NCBI GenBank assembly: GCA_002083775.1
Contig: MTEI01000006.1
Coordinates: forward strand, 126,321 to 190,320
Origin: Rhodoferax ferrireducens
GTDB taxonomy: Bacteria > Pseudomonadota > Gammaproteobacteria > Burkholderiales > Burkholderiaceae_C
Reading direction: 5' to 3'
Length of the DNA: 64,000 nucleotides
In this document: in pieces, positions 10,599-20,178 of the stretch
Layout: every line of letters begins with the position of its first letter
Position numbering within the stretch: the stretch's first letter is position 1
Notes under the pieces: model-generated
What the model was told of the DNA's origin: nothing
Databases searched by the model: none
What the model saw: only the letters and a program-made list of their open reading frames with translations
Translations under genes and position numbers: made by a program

Positions 10599-10633
10599 AC
10601 GGTCATGTTGCATCACGGCAAGTACGCAAAGAA

Positions 10634-10704
10634 TGTCATTGCGGGCCTGGCCCGCAATCCATGGCCCCCAAATGCATGGATGCCGGATCAAGTCCGGCAT
10701 GACA
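10634..10704. repeat. REP-like nested palindrome (copy 3)
   Basis: ATTGCGGGCC-T-GGCCCGCAAT (10638-10658) and ATGCCGGA-TCAAG-TCCGGCAT (about 10680-10700) form two adjacent hairpins joined by CCATGG...ATGCATGG. It lies between preT and preA, which are otherwise expected to be one operon, so it may affect the mRNA between them. Confidence 0.85.
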
Positions 10705-10780
10705 GACCACGGTCAAGACGGCCAAATCAACCCATCCAGAACCATGTAATTGTTAGCCCAGAAAGACTTGAAAGCACACC

Positions 10781-12088
10781 ATGGCCAATCTGACAACGAA
10801 TTTCATCGGCATCCAAAGCCCCAACCCGTTCTGGCTGGCCAGCGCGCCGCCCACCGACAAGGCCACCAACGTCAACCGCGCCTTTGAAGCCGGTTGGGGC
10901 GGGGTGGTCTGGAAAACGCTTGGGGAAGACGGCCCGCCCGTGGTCAATGTGAACGGCCCGCGTTACGGTGCCTTGATGACGCCCGACCGGCGCCTGACCG
11001 GCTTCAACAACATTGAACTGATCACCGACCGCGATCTGGCGCTCAATTTGAAAGAAATCACCGAGGTCAAACGGACCTGGCCAGACCGCGCGATGGTGGT
11101 GTCGCTGATGGTGCCGTGCAATGAAGACGCCTGGAAAGCCATCCTGCCGCGCGTGGAAGACACCGGCTGCGACGGCATTGAGCTCAACTTTGGCTGCCCG
11201 CACGGCATGAGCGAGCGCGGCATGGGCGCAGCCGTGGGCCAGGTGCCGGAATACATCCAGATGGTCACCCACTGGTGCAAGCAGTACAGCAGGCTGCCGG
11301 TGATCGTGAAACTCACGCCCAACATCACCGACATCCGCCTGCCCGCCCGCGCCGCCAAAAACGGTGGTGCCGACGCGGTGAGCCTGATCAACACCATCAA
11401 CTCGATCATGGGTGTGGACCCGTACAGCCTGACCATGGTGCCCAGCACTGGTGGCAAAGGCTCGCACGGCGGTTACTGCGGCCCGGCGGTGAAACCGATT
11501 GCGCTGAACATGGTGGCCGAGATTGCGCGCGACCCGCAGACCGCAGGGCTACCGATTTCAGGCATTGGCGGCGTGGGCAATTGGCGCGATGCTTTTGATT
11601 TCATCGCGCTGGGCGCTGGCAACGTGCAGGTGTGTACGGCCGCCATGGTGTATGGCTTCAAGATCGTGCAAGAAATGACCGACGGCCTGTCAAACTACAT
11701 GGACGAGATGGGTTTCACGTCGATTGAGGATTTCAAGGGCAAAGCCATCCCCACGGTGAGCGACTGGAAGCACCTGAACCTGAACCACATCAGCAAGGCC
11801 GTCATCAACCAGGACAGCTGCATTGAATGCGGGCGCTGCCACATTGCCTGCGAAGACACCAGCCACCAGGCCATCACGGCAATGAAAGACGGCAAGCGCC
11901 ACTTTGAGGTGAACGAGGCCGAATGTGTCGGCTGCAACCTGTGCACGCTGGTGTGCCCGGTGCCCGAATGCATCACCCTGCGCACCGTGGCGCCCGGCGA
12001 GGTGGATTTGCGCACCGGCAAAACCGTGCTGGCAGGCCATGCCGACTGGACCACGCACCCCAACAACCCGGGGCGGGTGGCGGCGTAA
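10781..12088 (+). CDS. preA: NAD-dependent dihydropyrimidine dehydrogenase, PreA subunit
   Basis: A 435-residue partner of PreT carrying the FMN-dependent dihydroorotate-dehydrogenase-like barrel (about residues 1-310, with NPFWLASAPPTDK near the N-terminus, the catalytic region ELNFGCPHGM, and SGIGGVGNWRDA for phosphate binding). Two [4Fe-4S] ferredoxin motifs are near the C-terminus (CIECGRCHIACED and CVGCNLCTLVCPVPEC). Electrons pass from NADH through PreT to these clusters and FMN. It is followed by the dihydropyrimidinase gene, the next enzyme of the pathway. Confidence 0.96.
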   Translation: MANLTTNFIGIQSPNPFWLASAPPTDKATNVNRAFEAGWGGVVWKTLGEDGPPVVNVNGPRYGALMTPDRRLTGFNNIELITDRDLALNLKEITEVKRTWPDRAMVVSLMVPCNEDAWKAILPRVEDTGCDGIELNFGCPHGMSERGMGAAVGQVPEYIQMVTHWCKQYSRLPVIVKLTPNITDIRLPARAAKNGGADAVSLINTINSIMGVDPYSLTMVPSTGGKGSHGGYCGPAVKPIALNMVAEIARDPQTAGLPISGIGGVGNWRDAFDFIALGAGNVQVCTAAMVYGFKIVQEMTDGLSNYMDEMGFTSIEDFKGKAIPTVSDWKHLNLNHISKAVINQDSCIECGRCHIACEDTSHQAITAMKDGKRHFEVNEAECVGCNLCTLVCPVPECITLRTVAPGEVDLRTGKTVLAGHADWTTHPNNPGRVAA

Positions 12089-12120
12089 GATGACGCCCGG
12101 CAAGATATATATATGTCAAA

Positions 12121-12166
12121 TCAGCCTCTAGCCCCTATCCATAAAGGGCAGGCAGCTATTTATTAA
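12121..12166 (+). repeat. 45-bp hairpin repeat, forward copy after preA
   Basis: TCAGCCTCTAGCCCCTATCC and ATAAAGGGCAGGCAGCTATT lie 33 bases after the preA stop, immediately before the AAGGAG of the dihydropyrimidinase gene. One arm position has diverged (CCCCTAT against ATAAAGGG). Confidence 0.8.
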
Positions 12167-12173
12167 GGAGTAA

Positions 12174-13619
<1,446 letters not shown>

Positions 13620-13679
13620 ATTTGCAAGACCTCCAATTCGCCGAGTCCTGAAGTCACCCGGTTTTAGCCACCATGATTG

Positions 13680-14095
13680 CCGCTGAAAGGTTTCCCCCAC
13701 GCACAGGTCGTGTGCCTGCCGGGGAGGGCACGGCCGGGGGCCTCATACTGTCAAAGGCCCGGAAATCGGCCCCCGGCCATTCCCTCTCCGGCGACAACGG
13801 GCGGTGCTGGCTCACCAACAGTAAAAACCCAAGCCAAGGCCATCGTTTTGGCGTGACACGAGCGAAGCGATGTGCCGCAATTCTCCCCGCCGTTGAGGCC
13901 GGGCTGAGCAGCGGAGTGGCAGGCGGATCAGGGCTGGCGTTGTTTGAGCGAAGCGAGTTTCGCCAGCCCCCGCCTGACGCGAGCAGCGCAAGGAACCGCG
14001 CAGCGGCACGGACGTCGGCTCGCCTTTCTTTTGCTTACTTTTCTTTGGCGAAGCAAAGAAAAGTGAGTGGCCGCCGGGCCACCCCGGCATATCCC
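13680..14095. repeat. Probable dispersed non-coding element with two perfect long stems
   Basis: This ~400 bp stretch between hydA and the amidohydrolase gene has no convincing gene. It contains GGCCGGGGGCC (13732-13742) pairing perfectly with GGCCCCCGGCC (13768-13778). It ends with ACTTTTCTTTG-GCGAAG-CAAAGAAAAGT (14037-14064), an 11-bp perfect stem with a 6-base loop. The phrases GAGCGAAGCGAGTTTCGCCA and TTTGCTTACTTTTCTTTGGC are, from memory, recurrent intergenic text in Comamonadaceae genomes. A 149-codon frame crosses it but has the low-complexity, Arg/Ser-rich look of a translated repeat. Confidence 0.55.
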
Positions 14096-14123
14096 GCACA
14101 TTCATCCCCAGGAGAAAACTGAC

Positions 14124-15374
14124 ATGGAAACCAAAACCGACATCTCCACCCTGCGCATCAACGGCCAGCGCCTCTGGGACAGCCTGATGGAACTCGCCAA
14201 AATCGGCGCGACTGAAAAAGGCGGTGTCTGCAGATTGACCCTGACGGATCTCGACAAACAAGGCCGCGACCTGGTGACCAAGTGGGCCAGAGAAGCCGGC
14301 CTGACCGTCACCATCGACAAGATCGGCAACGGTTTCATGCGCCGACCGGGCCGCAACAACAGCCTGCCACCCATCGTCACCGGCAGCCACGTCGACACCC
14401 AGCCCACAGGCGGCAAATTCGACGGCAACTACGGTGTGCTGGCCGGGCTGGAGGTGATGCGCACCCTCAACGACCACAACATTGAGACCGAAGCCCCGGT
14501 TGAGGTCAGCTTCTGGACCAATGAGGAAGGCTCGCGTTTTGTGCCGGTGATGATGGGCTCGGGCGTGTTCTCCAAAACCTTCACGCTGGAACACGCCTAC
14601 GCCGCGCGCGATATCGACGGCAAATCGGTCGGTGACGAACTGGCGCGTATCGGCTACATCGGCGACCAGGAGCCCGGTGACCACCCGATCGGTGCGTTTT
14701 TCGAGACCCACATCGAACAAGGCCCAGTGCTCGAAGACAACGACGTCACCATTGGTGTGGTGCAAGGCGTGCTGGGCATCCGTTGGTTTGATTGCACTGT
14801 GACCGGCATGGAAGCCCACGCCGGCCCCACGCCAATGGCGCTGCGCAAAGACGCGATGCAGGTCGCCACGCACATCATGCAGGAGGTGGTAGCTACGGCT
14901 TTGCGCCACGCGCCGCACGGGCGCGGCACGGTCGGCATGGTGCAGGTGTTCCCGAACAGCCGCAACGTGATTCCGGGGCGGGTCAAATTCTCCATCGACC
15001 TGCGCAACGCCACCGACGCGCTGGTGGACCAGATGGCCGACGAGGTGAAAGCGTTTGCGGCGAGTCTCAGCACCAAAACGGGCTTGGGCATCCAGATTGA
15101 TCTGGTGTCGAGCTACCCGGCGCAGGCTTTTCATGAGGATTGCAAGGGTGCCGTGGCCCGCGCGGCGGCGAAGCTGGGTTACTCCAACATGCCGGTTGTC
15201 AGCGGCGCCGGGCACGACGCGGTCTACATGGCCAAATTGGCCCCCACCGGCATGATCTTCATCCCCTGCCTGAACGGCATCAGCCACAACGAGATCGAAT
15301 CTGCCACGCCCGAGCACATCACCGCCGGGTGCAACGTGCTGCTGCATGCCATGCTGGAGCGGGCTGGCACATAA
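14124..15374 (+). CDS. Zn-dependent N-carbamoyl amidohydrolase (beta-ureidopropionase / carbamoylase, M20 family)
   Basis: A 416-residue hydrolase expected to convert N-carbamoyl-beta-alanine to beta-alanine, CO2 and ammonia, completing uracil degradation. The M20 metal ligands appear in GSHVDTQPTGGKFDGNYG, TNEEGSRF and THIEQGPVLE, and the lid-domain residues around GMEAHAGPTPM are typical of hydantoinase/carbamoylase amidases. The ATG at 14124 follows CAGGAGAAAACTGAC; an upstream in-frame start at 14067 would begin inside the repeat element. It could instead act on N-carbamoyl-L-amino acids or allantoate, but the neighbouring preTA and hydA favour the pyrimidine role. Confidence 0.9.
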   Translation: METKTDISTLRINGQRLWDSLMELAKIGATEKGGVCRLTLTDLDKQGRDLVTKWAREAGLTVTIDKIGNGFMRRPGRNNSLPPIVTGSHVDTQPTGGKFDGNYGVLAGLEVMRTLNDHNIETEAPVEVSFWTNEEGSRFVPVMMGSGVFSKTFTLEHAYAARDIDGKSVGDELARIGYIGDQEPGDHPIGAFFETHIEQGPVLEDNDVTIGVVQGVLGIRWFDCTVTGMEAHAGPTPMALRKDAMQVATHIMQEVVATALRHAPHGRGTVGMVQVFPNSRNVIPGRVKFSIDLRNATDALVDQMADEVKAFAASLSTKTGLGIQIDLVSSYPAQAFHEDCKGAVARAAAKLGYSNMPVVSGAGHDAVYMAKLAPTGMIFIPCLNGISHNEIESATPEHITAGCNVLLHAMLERAGT

Positions 15375-15460
15375 AGTGCTCTTTGGTCCGGGGATGGCCA
15401 CGCCGGCGGTGTGACAATCACGTGCGGGGACAAAGTGTGTTGCGAAACAATTTATAAGAA

Positions 15461-15510
15461 ATCGGCCTCTAGCCCTTATCCATAAAGGGCTGATAGCTAT
15501 TGTTTTTATT
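15461..15510 (+). repeat. 45-bp hairpin repeat, forward copy after the amidohydrolase gene
   Basis: CGGCCTCTAGCCCTTATCC and ATAAAGGGCTGATAGCTATTG give the consensus form of the family: arms AGCCCTTAT/ATAAAGGGCT with TAGCTATTGTTTTTATT behind. It sits between the amidohydrolase and the BMP-lipoprotein-type gene, just ahead of the latter's GGAGAAA. Confidence 0.85.
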
Positions 15511-15530
15511 CGTTTTAACTGGAGAAACCC

Positions 15531-16532
15531 ATGTCGTTGAAAGTCTTTTCCCGCCGTCAATCCCTCATCCTGGCCGCCGCTTTGGTGGCCCTGACCCCCG
15601 GCCTGAGCTTGGCCCAGGCCAAACTCAAGGTGGCGGGCATCTACACCGTGCCCTTTGAGCAGCAATGGGCCGGTCGCCTGCACCAGGCGCTGAAAGCCGC
15701 CGAAGCACGTGGCGAGATTGAGTACAAAGCGTCCGAGAACGTCAGCAACGCCGACTATGAACGCGTCATGCGTGAATACGCCACGAGCGGCAGCCAGTTG
15801 ATCGTGGGTGAGGTCTTTGGTGTGGAAACCGCCGCACGCAAGGTGGCCAAAGACTTTCCCAAGGTGTCGTTCCTGATGGGGTCCAGCGGCAAGCCCGTGG
15901 CGCCGAATTTCAGCGTGTTTGACAACTACATTCAGGAACCCGCTTACTTGAGCGGCATGATTGCGGGCGGCATGACCAAAAGCAACAAAATCGGCATGGT
16001 CGGCGGCTTTCCGATCCCCGAAGTCAACCGCCTGATGAACGCCTTTATGATGGGTGCCAAGGAGGTCAACCCGAAGGTGGAATTCAGCGTGAGTTTCATC
16101 AACAGCTGGTTTGACCCGCCCAAAGCCAAGGAAGCCGCTTTTGCCATGATCGACAAGGGCGCCGACGTGATGTATGCCGAGCGCTTTGGCGTGAGTGACG
16201 CGGCCAAGGAAAAAGGCAAGCTGGCCATCGGCAACGTGATCAACACCCAGGCGCAGTACCCCGACACCGTGGTGGCCTCGGCGCTGTGGCACTTTGAGCC
16301 GTCGGCCGACCGCGCCATCAAGCTGGTCAAAGAGGGCAAGTTCAGCGCTGAAGACTATGGCCAATACTCGATGATGAAGTACAAAGGCTCATCCTTGGCA
16401 CCGCTGGGCACGTTCGAGAAAAAGGTACCTGCCGACGTGGTGGCCAAAATGAAAGCCAAGGAAAAGGCCATTGTGGATGGCAGCTTCAGCGTCAAGGTCG
16501 ACGACAGCCAGCCCAAGTCCACGGCCAAGTAA
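15531..16532 (+). CDS. BMP-family ABC transporter substrate-binding protein (nucleoside type)
   Basis: A 333-residue periplasmic protein with a Sec signal (FSRRQSLILAAALVALTPGLSLAQA) followed by the PnrA/Med-like basic membrane protein fold (KLKVAGIYTVPFEQQWAGRL). No lipobox Cys is present after the signal. BMP proteins feed purine or pyrimidine nucleosides to YufOPQ/NupOPQ-like importers, and ATPase and permease genes for such an importer follow at 17354-21098. GGAGAAA precedes the ATG. A toxin-antitoxin pair is interposed between this gene and the ATPase. Confidence 0.93.
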   Translation: MSLKVFSRRQSLILAAALVALTPGLSLAQAKLKVAGIYTVPFEQQWAGRLHQALKAAEARGEIEYKASENVSNADYERVMREYATSGSQLIVGEVFGVETAARKVAKDFPKVSFLMGSSGKPVAPNFSVFDNYIQEPAYLSGMIAGGMTKSNKIGMVGGFPIPEVNRLMNAFMMGAKEVNPKVEFSVSFINSWFDPPKAKEAAFAMIDKGADVMYAERFGVSDAAKEKGKLAIGNVINTQAQYPDTVVASALWHFEPSADRAIKLVKEGKFSAEDYGQYSMMKYKGSSLAPLGTFEKKVPADVVAKMKAKEKAIVDGSFSVKVDDSQPKSTAK

Positions 16533-16581
16533 ACCGGGTCAGTTAGGGCATTCTGCTTGGGTAACGTATAAACTACCAACA

Positions 16582-16593
16582 AATAACGTTATT
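16582..16593. promoter_or_regulatory. Palindrome in the toxin-antitoxin promoter region
   Basis: AATAACGTTATT is a perfect 12-bp palindrome ending 9 bases before the antitoxin ATG at 16603. A related TAACGT occurs at about 16561. AT-rich palindromes at this position commonly serve antitoxin autoregulation, so this is a candidate operator. That role is inference. Confidence 0.45.
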
Positions 16594-16602
16594 CAAGCAC
16601 TT

Positions 16603-17052
16603 ATGACCCATCTTTCTCAAGCCCAATTTCAGTCTGCGTTTCACCTCGGTGCGGTGCAATCTGTCGGTATCGAGCCGGTGGGTGCGCAGTTTGCCGTGAA
16701 GTTTCTCACGCCAAATGGTGAAGCCGTGCTGGTGCGGGCGCGCCAGTCTGAGCCGCGCCTGTTTGGCAGTGTGGACAGTGCGATGCGTCTTTTGCACCGG
16801 CTGGGCGTGCGCCGCATTGTGCTGGACCATCTGGAGCAATGGCAACCTGGCGAGGCGGTGGCTACACGGCGCAGTCGGCCTGATCGTGCTGCGGCGCTCA
16901 CTCAGGCTGCCGAGTACGACCGCTGGGTTCGAGACAAGGTGCAAGCCAGTCGTACCGACCCCCGCCCGGATATCGCGCAGGACGAATGGCAGCGTATTCA
17001 GACAGAAAAACGTGCTCGTCTACAGACATTGCAGGCCAACCACACACCATGA
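16603..17052 (+). CDS. Putative type II antitoxin (PaaA2-like C-terminus)
   Basis: A 149-residue protein partnered with the ParE-like toxin that starts in its last codons. Residues about 1-90 form a small domain (including ARQSEPRLFGSVDSAMRLL, then LGVRRIVLD) of the sort seen at the start of uncharacterised ParE-associated antitoxins. The C-terminal part (AAEYDRWVRDKVQASRTDPR) resembles the flexible PaaA2-type segment that wraps ParE toxins. The ATG at 16603 is 70 bases after the BMP gene stop. It should neutralise the toxin and probably represses its own promoter through the palindrome at 16582. Confidence 0.7.
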   Translation: MTHLSQAQFQSAFHLGAVQSVGIEPVGAQFAVKFLTPNGEAVLVRARQSEPRLFGSVDSAMRLLHRLGVRRIVLDHLEQWQPGEAVATRRSRPDRAAALTQAAEYDRWVRDKVQASRTDPRPDIAQDEWQRIQTEKRARLQTLQANHTP

Positions 17053-17348
17053 GTTGCAGCCAATGGTGCATCAGGCGCCGCCCTGAGTACCGCGACGATC
17101 TGGACGCCATTGAAGCGTGGATTGCCCGCGACAACCCGTTGGCCGCCGCTGCCATGTGGCTCTTGATTGATGAACAGGTGGACCAACTCGCCGACCCGAA
17201 CTTTCCACGCCGAAGTAGCGCGCGGCTGGCAGATGCCTTTGAATTGGTGGCGCACCCCAACTACATCGTCTACTTTGATCAAGACGCCAGCACCTGCACG
17301 GTGACGGTTCGCGCAGTTGTCCATGTCGCCCGCCAATTCCCGCCCTGA
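17049..17348 (+). CDS. ParE/RelE-family toxin
   Basis: A 99-residue protein overlapping the antitoxin by ATGA. The ParE-fold pattern is seen in RRPEYRDDLDAIEAWIARDN near the N-terminus, FPRRSSARLADAFELVAHPNY in the middle, and VTVRAVVHVARQFPP at the end, where TVRAVVHVARQ corresponds to the usual 'I-L-R-V-L-H-x-R-R' strand. ParE toxins poison DNA gyrase and RelE toxins cleave mRNA on the ribosome; the sequence fits ParE better. Its stop is 5 bases before the GTG of the importer ATPase gene, so the pair is tightly embedded in that operon. Confidence 0.82.
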   Translation: MSCSQWCIRRRPEYRDDLDAIEAWIARDNPLAAAAMWLLIDEQVDQLADPNFPRRSSARLADAFELVAHPNYIVYFDQDASTCTVTVRAVVHVARQFPP

Positions 17349-17353
17349 ACACT

Positions 17354-19120
17354 GTGAATCAACCCGTCCTCACCCTCTCCAACATCACCAAACGCTTCGG
17401 CGAGTTGGTGGCCAACGACAACATCTCGCTGGAACTTGCCTCCGGCGAGGTGCTGGCGCTGCTGGGTGAAAACGGCGCGGGCAAGTCAACGCTGGTATCG
17501 ATCCTGTTTGGCCACTACACCGCCGACGAGGGCGAGATCTGCGTGCACGGTCATTTGCTGCCGCCGGGCGACCCCAAAGCCGCGCTGGCCGCTGGCATCG
17601 GCATGGTGCACCAGCACTTCACGCTGGCCGACAACCTGAGCGTGCTCGACAACATCATGATGGGCAGCGAGCCGCTGTGGCAGCCGTTCAGCCGCCACGC
17701 CGAGGCCATCGACAGGCTCAAGGCGGTGGCGCTGGAATTTGGCCTGACGGTGGACCCGAAGGCTCGCGTGGGAAACCTGTCGGTGGGCGAGCGCCAGCGT
17801 GTCGAAATCCTGAAAGCGCTGTACCGTGGCGCGCGCATCCTGATCCTGGACGAACCCACGGCCGTGCTGACACCACAGGAATCTGAAGGCCTTTTTAAGG
17901 TTCTGGCTCAGATGGTGGCTCAGGGTTTAGCTATTATTTTTATCAGCCACAAGCTCGGTGAAGTGCTGCGCGTGTCCAACCGCGTGGCGGTGCTGCGCGG
18001 CGGCAAACTGGTGGCCGAGGCCTCCGCCAAAGGCTGCACCCAGGCGCAACTAGCGCAGTGGATGGTGGGCCATGCGATTGATGCGCCGGTGCGCCGCCCG
18101 GCCAAAACTGTGGGCGACGCGGTGTGTGTGCTCAACCAGATCAGCACCGCGCCCGGGCGCGAACGCCTCAGCAACGTGTCGCTCGACTTGCGCGCGGGCG
18201 AGATTGTGGCCATTGCCGGGGTCTCGGGTAACGGCCAGGTGGCGCTGGCCGAACTGCTGTGCGGCACCCGCGCTGCCACCTCCGGCAACGTCACGTTTCT
18301 GGGTCAACCACTGCCGCGCCACCCGGCCGAACTGGTGGCTTTGGGCGTGGCCCGTATCCCCGAAGACCGCCACGCCGTGGGTGTGGTGGGCGACCTGCCG
18401 GTGTGGGAAAACGCCGTGTCCGAACGCCTGCGCAGCCCAGCTTTTTCGCGCTGGGGCTGGGTGCGCCGTGCCCGCGCCCGGGCGTTTGCCAAACAGGTCA
18501 TCGACGCCTTTGACGTGCGTGGCGGTGGCCCGCTGGTGGCGGCACGCGCCTTGTCGGGCGGCAACATGCAGAAGCTGATTCTGGGTCGGGCCCTTATGCA
18601 GCCTGTGCAGGTAGCTATCAAAGGTGAATCAATCGCCATAGCTGATCAATCACTCCGGGACAACAATAATGGCTGTCATTTCGTCCCCGGATCGAGTCCG
18701 GGGTTTCAGCACCCGCAATCCATGGCGCAAGGTTCATGGATCCCCCCAGGTCTTGGCCCGGGGCAGGCTCCTCAAGTCCGGGATGACATCCACAAAGTGA
18801 CATCCAGTTCTATCACGTTAAATCAGAGTGCCACTGGCAGCACGCAACCACCGCGACTGATCATCGCCCACCAGCCGACCTGGGGACTGGACATTGGCGC
18901 GGTGGCCTATGTGCAATCGCAACTCATCGCCGCGCGCGACGCCGGTGCCGCTGTGCTGGTGATCTCGGACGACCTGGACGAGGTGCTGACCCTGGGTGAC
19001 CGGGTGGCGGTGATGCACGCGGGTGAGATGACGGCTGCGCGGCCCGCCCTGGATTGGACCCGCGAAGCCATCGGTCTGGCCATGGCGGGTGTGACCCACC
19101 CGGGCCAGGTACCAACATGA
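17354..19120 (+). CDS. Nucleoside-type ABC importer ATPase with in-frame repeat insertion
   Basis: A 588-residue double-NBD ATPase of the YufO/NupO type energising the BMP-family importer. NBD1 is complete (Walker A LLGENGAGKSTLVSILFG, signature LSVGERQRVEIL, Walker B ILILDEPTAVL). NBD2 has the usual degenerate P-loop (GVSGNGQVALAEL), signature LSGGNMQKLILGRAL and Walker-B-like PRLIIAHQPTWGLD. Between the last two lie about 80 residues encoded by dispersed repeats (about 18592-18847), so the protein is longer than the ~510 residues usual for the family. The frame is intact, but folding of NBD2 may be impaired. The GTG start lacks a clear Shine-Dalgarno sequence, and the stop overlaps the next gene by ATGA. 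Confidence 0.88.
   Translation: MNQPVLTLSNITKRFGELVANDNISLELASGEVLALLGENGAGKSTLVSILFGHYTADEGEICVHGHLLPPGDPKAALAAGIGMVHQHFTLADNLSVLDNIMMGSEPLWQPFSRHAEAIDRLKAVALEFGLTVDPKARVGNLSVGERQRVEILKALYRGARILILDEPTAVLTPQESEGLFKVLAQMVAQGLAIIFISHKLGEVLRVSNRVAVLRGGKLVAEASAKGCTQAQLAQWMVGHAIDAPVRRPAKTVGDAVCVLNQISTAPGRERLSNVSLDLRAGEIVAIAGVSGNGQVALAELLCGTRAATSGNVTFLGQPLPRHPAELVALGVARIPEDRHAVGVVGDLPVWENAVSERLRSPAFSRWGWVRRARARAFAKQVIDAFDVRGGGPLVAARALSGGNMQKLILGRALMQPVQVAIKGESIAIADQSLRDNNNGCHFVPGSSPGFQHPQSMAQGSWIPPGLGPGQAPQVRDDIHKVTSSSITLNQSATGSTQPPRLIIAHQPTWGLDIGAVAYVQSQLIAARDAGAAVLVISDDLDEVLTLGDRVAVMHAGEMTAARPALDWTREAIGLAMAGVTHPGQVPT
18592..18847. repeat. Composite repeat insertion (hairpin repeat plus REP-like copy 4) inside the ATPase gene
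   Basis: Just after the codons for LGRAL the sequence reads CCCTTATGCAGCCTGTGCAG and then GTAGCTATC, a degenerate forward copy of the hairpin repeat. A REP-like element follows at 18674-18788 (TGTCATTTCGTCCCCGGATC, then GAGTCCGGGG, ending CAAGTCCGGGATGACA). Removing about 18603-18847 would join LGRAL to PPRLIIAHQPTWGLD, the spacing normal for this family. No stop codon occurs in the ATPase frame. Confidence 0.8.
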
Positions 19121-20178
19121 GACTCGAAAAGCGCAGCCACAGCTCACCCGTTGCACTGGCGCTGGCACCGCTGGGGGCGGTCGTTTTCACGCTGTTGATC
19201 AGCGCGCTGCTGGTGTTGTGGGCCGGTGCGCCGGTCGGCCAGACTTACGGTTTGTTATTCCAGGGCGGTTTCGGCTCGGTGTTTGCCTTGTCAGAAACGC
19301 TGACCCGCGCCATCCCGCTGATGCTCACCGGTCTGGCCGCCGCCGTGGCGTTCAAGGCGCGGCTCTTCAATATCGGTGCTGAGGGCCAGTTGTATGTAGG
19401 TGCACTGGCGGCGGTGGCAGTCGGTGGTCTGCATGGCGGCACCGGTTTCGATCTGCCACCCGCGCTGCTGTTTATGCTCATGATGCTGGCCTCAGCGCTG
19501 GCCGGGGCCTTGCTGCTGTTGGGCCCGGCACTCTTAAAAGCCAAGCTGGGTGTGGACGAAGTGGTGACCACGTTGCTGCTGAACTTCATCGTGCTGCTGT
19601 TTGTCTCGATGATGCTCGACGGCCCGATGAAAGACCCCACCGCCATGGGCTGGCCGCAAAGTGTGGCGCTGCTGCCTGAGCTGGAGCTGTCCAAACTGAT
19701 CCCGCAAACCCGCGTGCACACCGGTCTGCTGTGGGGTGTCACGCTCGCGCTGGCCGTCTGGGCGCTGATGAAATACACGGTGCCGGGTTTTGACATCCGC
19801 GCCGTGGGTGCCAACGCGCGGGCGGCCGCGTTTGCCGGGGTGTCAGTCACGCGCACCGTGGTGCTGGTGGCGCTGCTTTCGGGCGGGCTGGCCGGGCTGG
19901 CGGGTGCCATTGAGGTGGCCGGGCGCACCAGTTACCTGACACTGGACATTTCGCCGGGTTATGGCTACAGCGGCATCGTCATCGCCATGCTGGCCGGGTT
20001 GCACCCGCTGGGTGTGGCGCTGGGCAGTGTGTTTGTGGCCGGGGTGCTGGTGGGTGCCGACAGCATGAGCCGCATGGTGGGTGTGCCAACCTACATTGCC
20101 GATGTGATCGTGGCCACGTCGCTGATTGCGGTGCTGGTAGCCACGCTGCTGACGCAGTACAGAATCAAGCTGAAATGA
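19117..20178 (+). CDS. Nucleoside-type ABC importer permease, subunit 1
   Basis: A 353-residue inner-membrane protein of the BPD_transp_2 family (YufP/NupP-like) with about nine hydrophobic segments. Typical motifs are FNIGAEGQLYVGALAAVAVG and VVTTLLLNFIVLLFVSMMLDG, which match this permease class. It starts at the ATG overlapping the ATPase stop and itself overlaps subunit 2 by ATGA, so the three are translationally coupled. Confidence 0.93.
   Translation: MRLEKRSHSSPVALALAPLGAVVFTLLISALLVLWAGAPVGQTYGLLFQGGFGSVFALSETLTRAIPLMLTGLAAAVAFKARLFNIGAEGQLYVGALAAVAVGGLHGGTGFDLPPALLFMLMMLASALAGALLLLGPALLKAKLGVDEVVTTLLLNFIVLLFVSMMLDGPMKDPTAMGWPQSVALLPELELSKLIPQTRVHTGLLWGVTLALAVWALMKYTVPGFDIRAVGANARAAAFAGVSVTRTVVLVALLSGGLAGLAGAIEVAGRTSYLTLDISPGYGYSGIVIAMLAGLHPLGVALGSVFVAGVLVGADSMSRMVGVPTYIADVIVATSLIAVLVATLLTQYRIKLK

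Noticed and set aside
13673..14122. 149-codon plus-strand frame between hydA and the amidohydrolase gene
   Set aside because: It runs through the structured repeat element, has Arg/Ser/Ala-rich low-complexity composition and lacks any recognisable domain or ribosome-binding site, so it is treated as a translated repeat.
17880..17960. TTTTTAAGG...TTTAGCTATTATTTTTATC inside the importer ATPase as another hairpin-repeat copy
   Set aside because: Only AGCTATT and the T-rich tail match; the AGCCCTTAT/ATAAGGGCT arms are absent and the codons give normal ATPase residues (GLAIIFISHKLGE).
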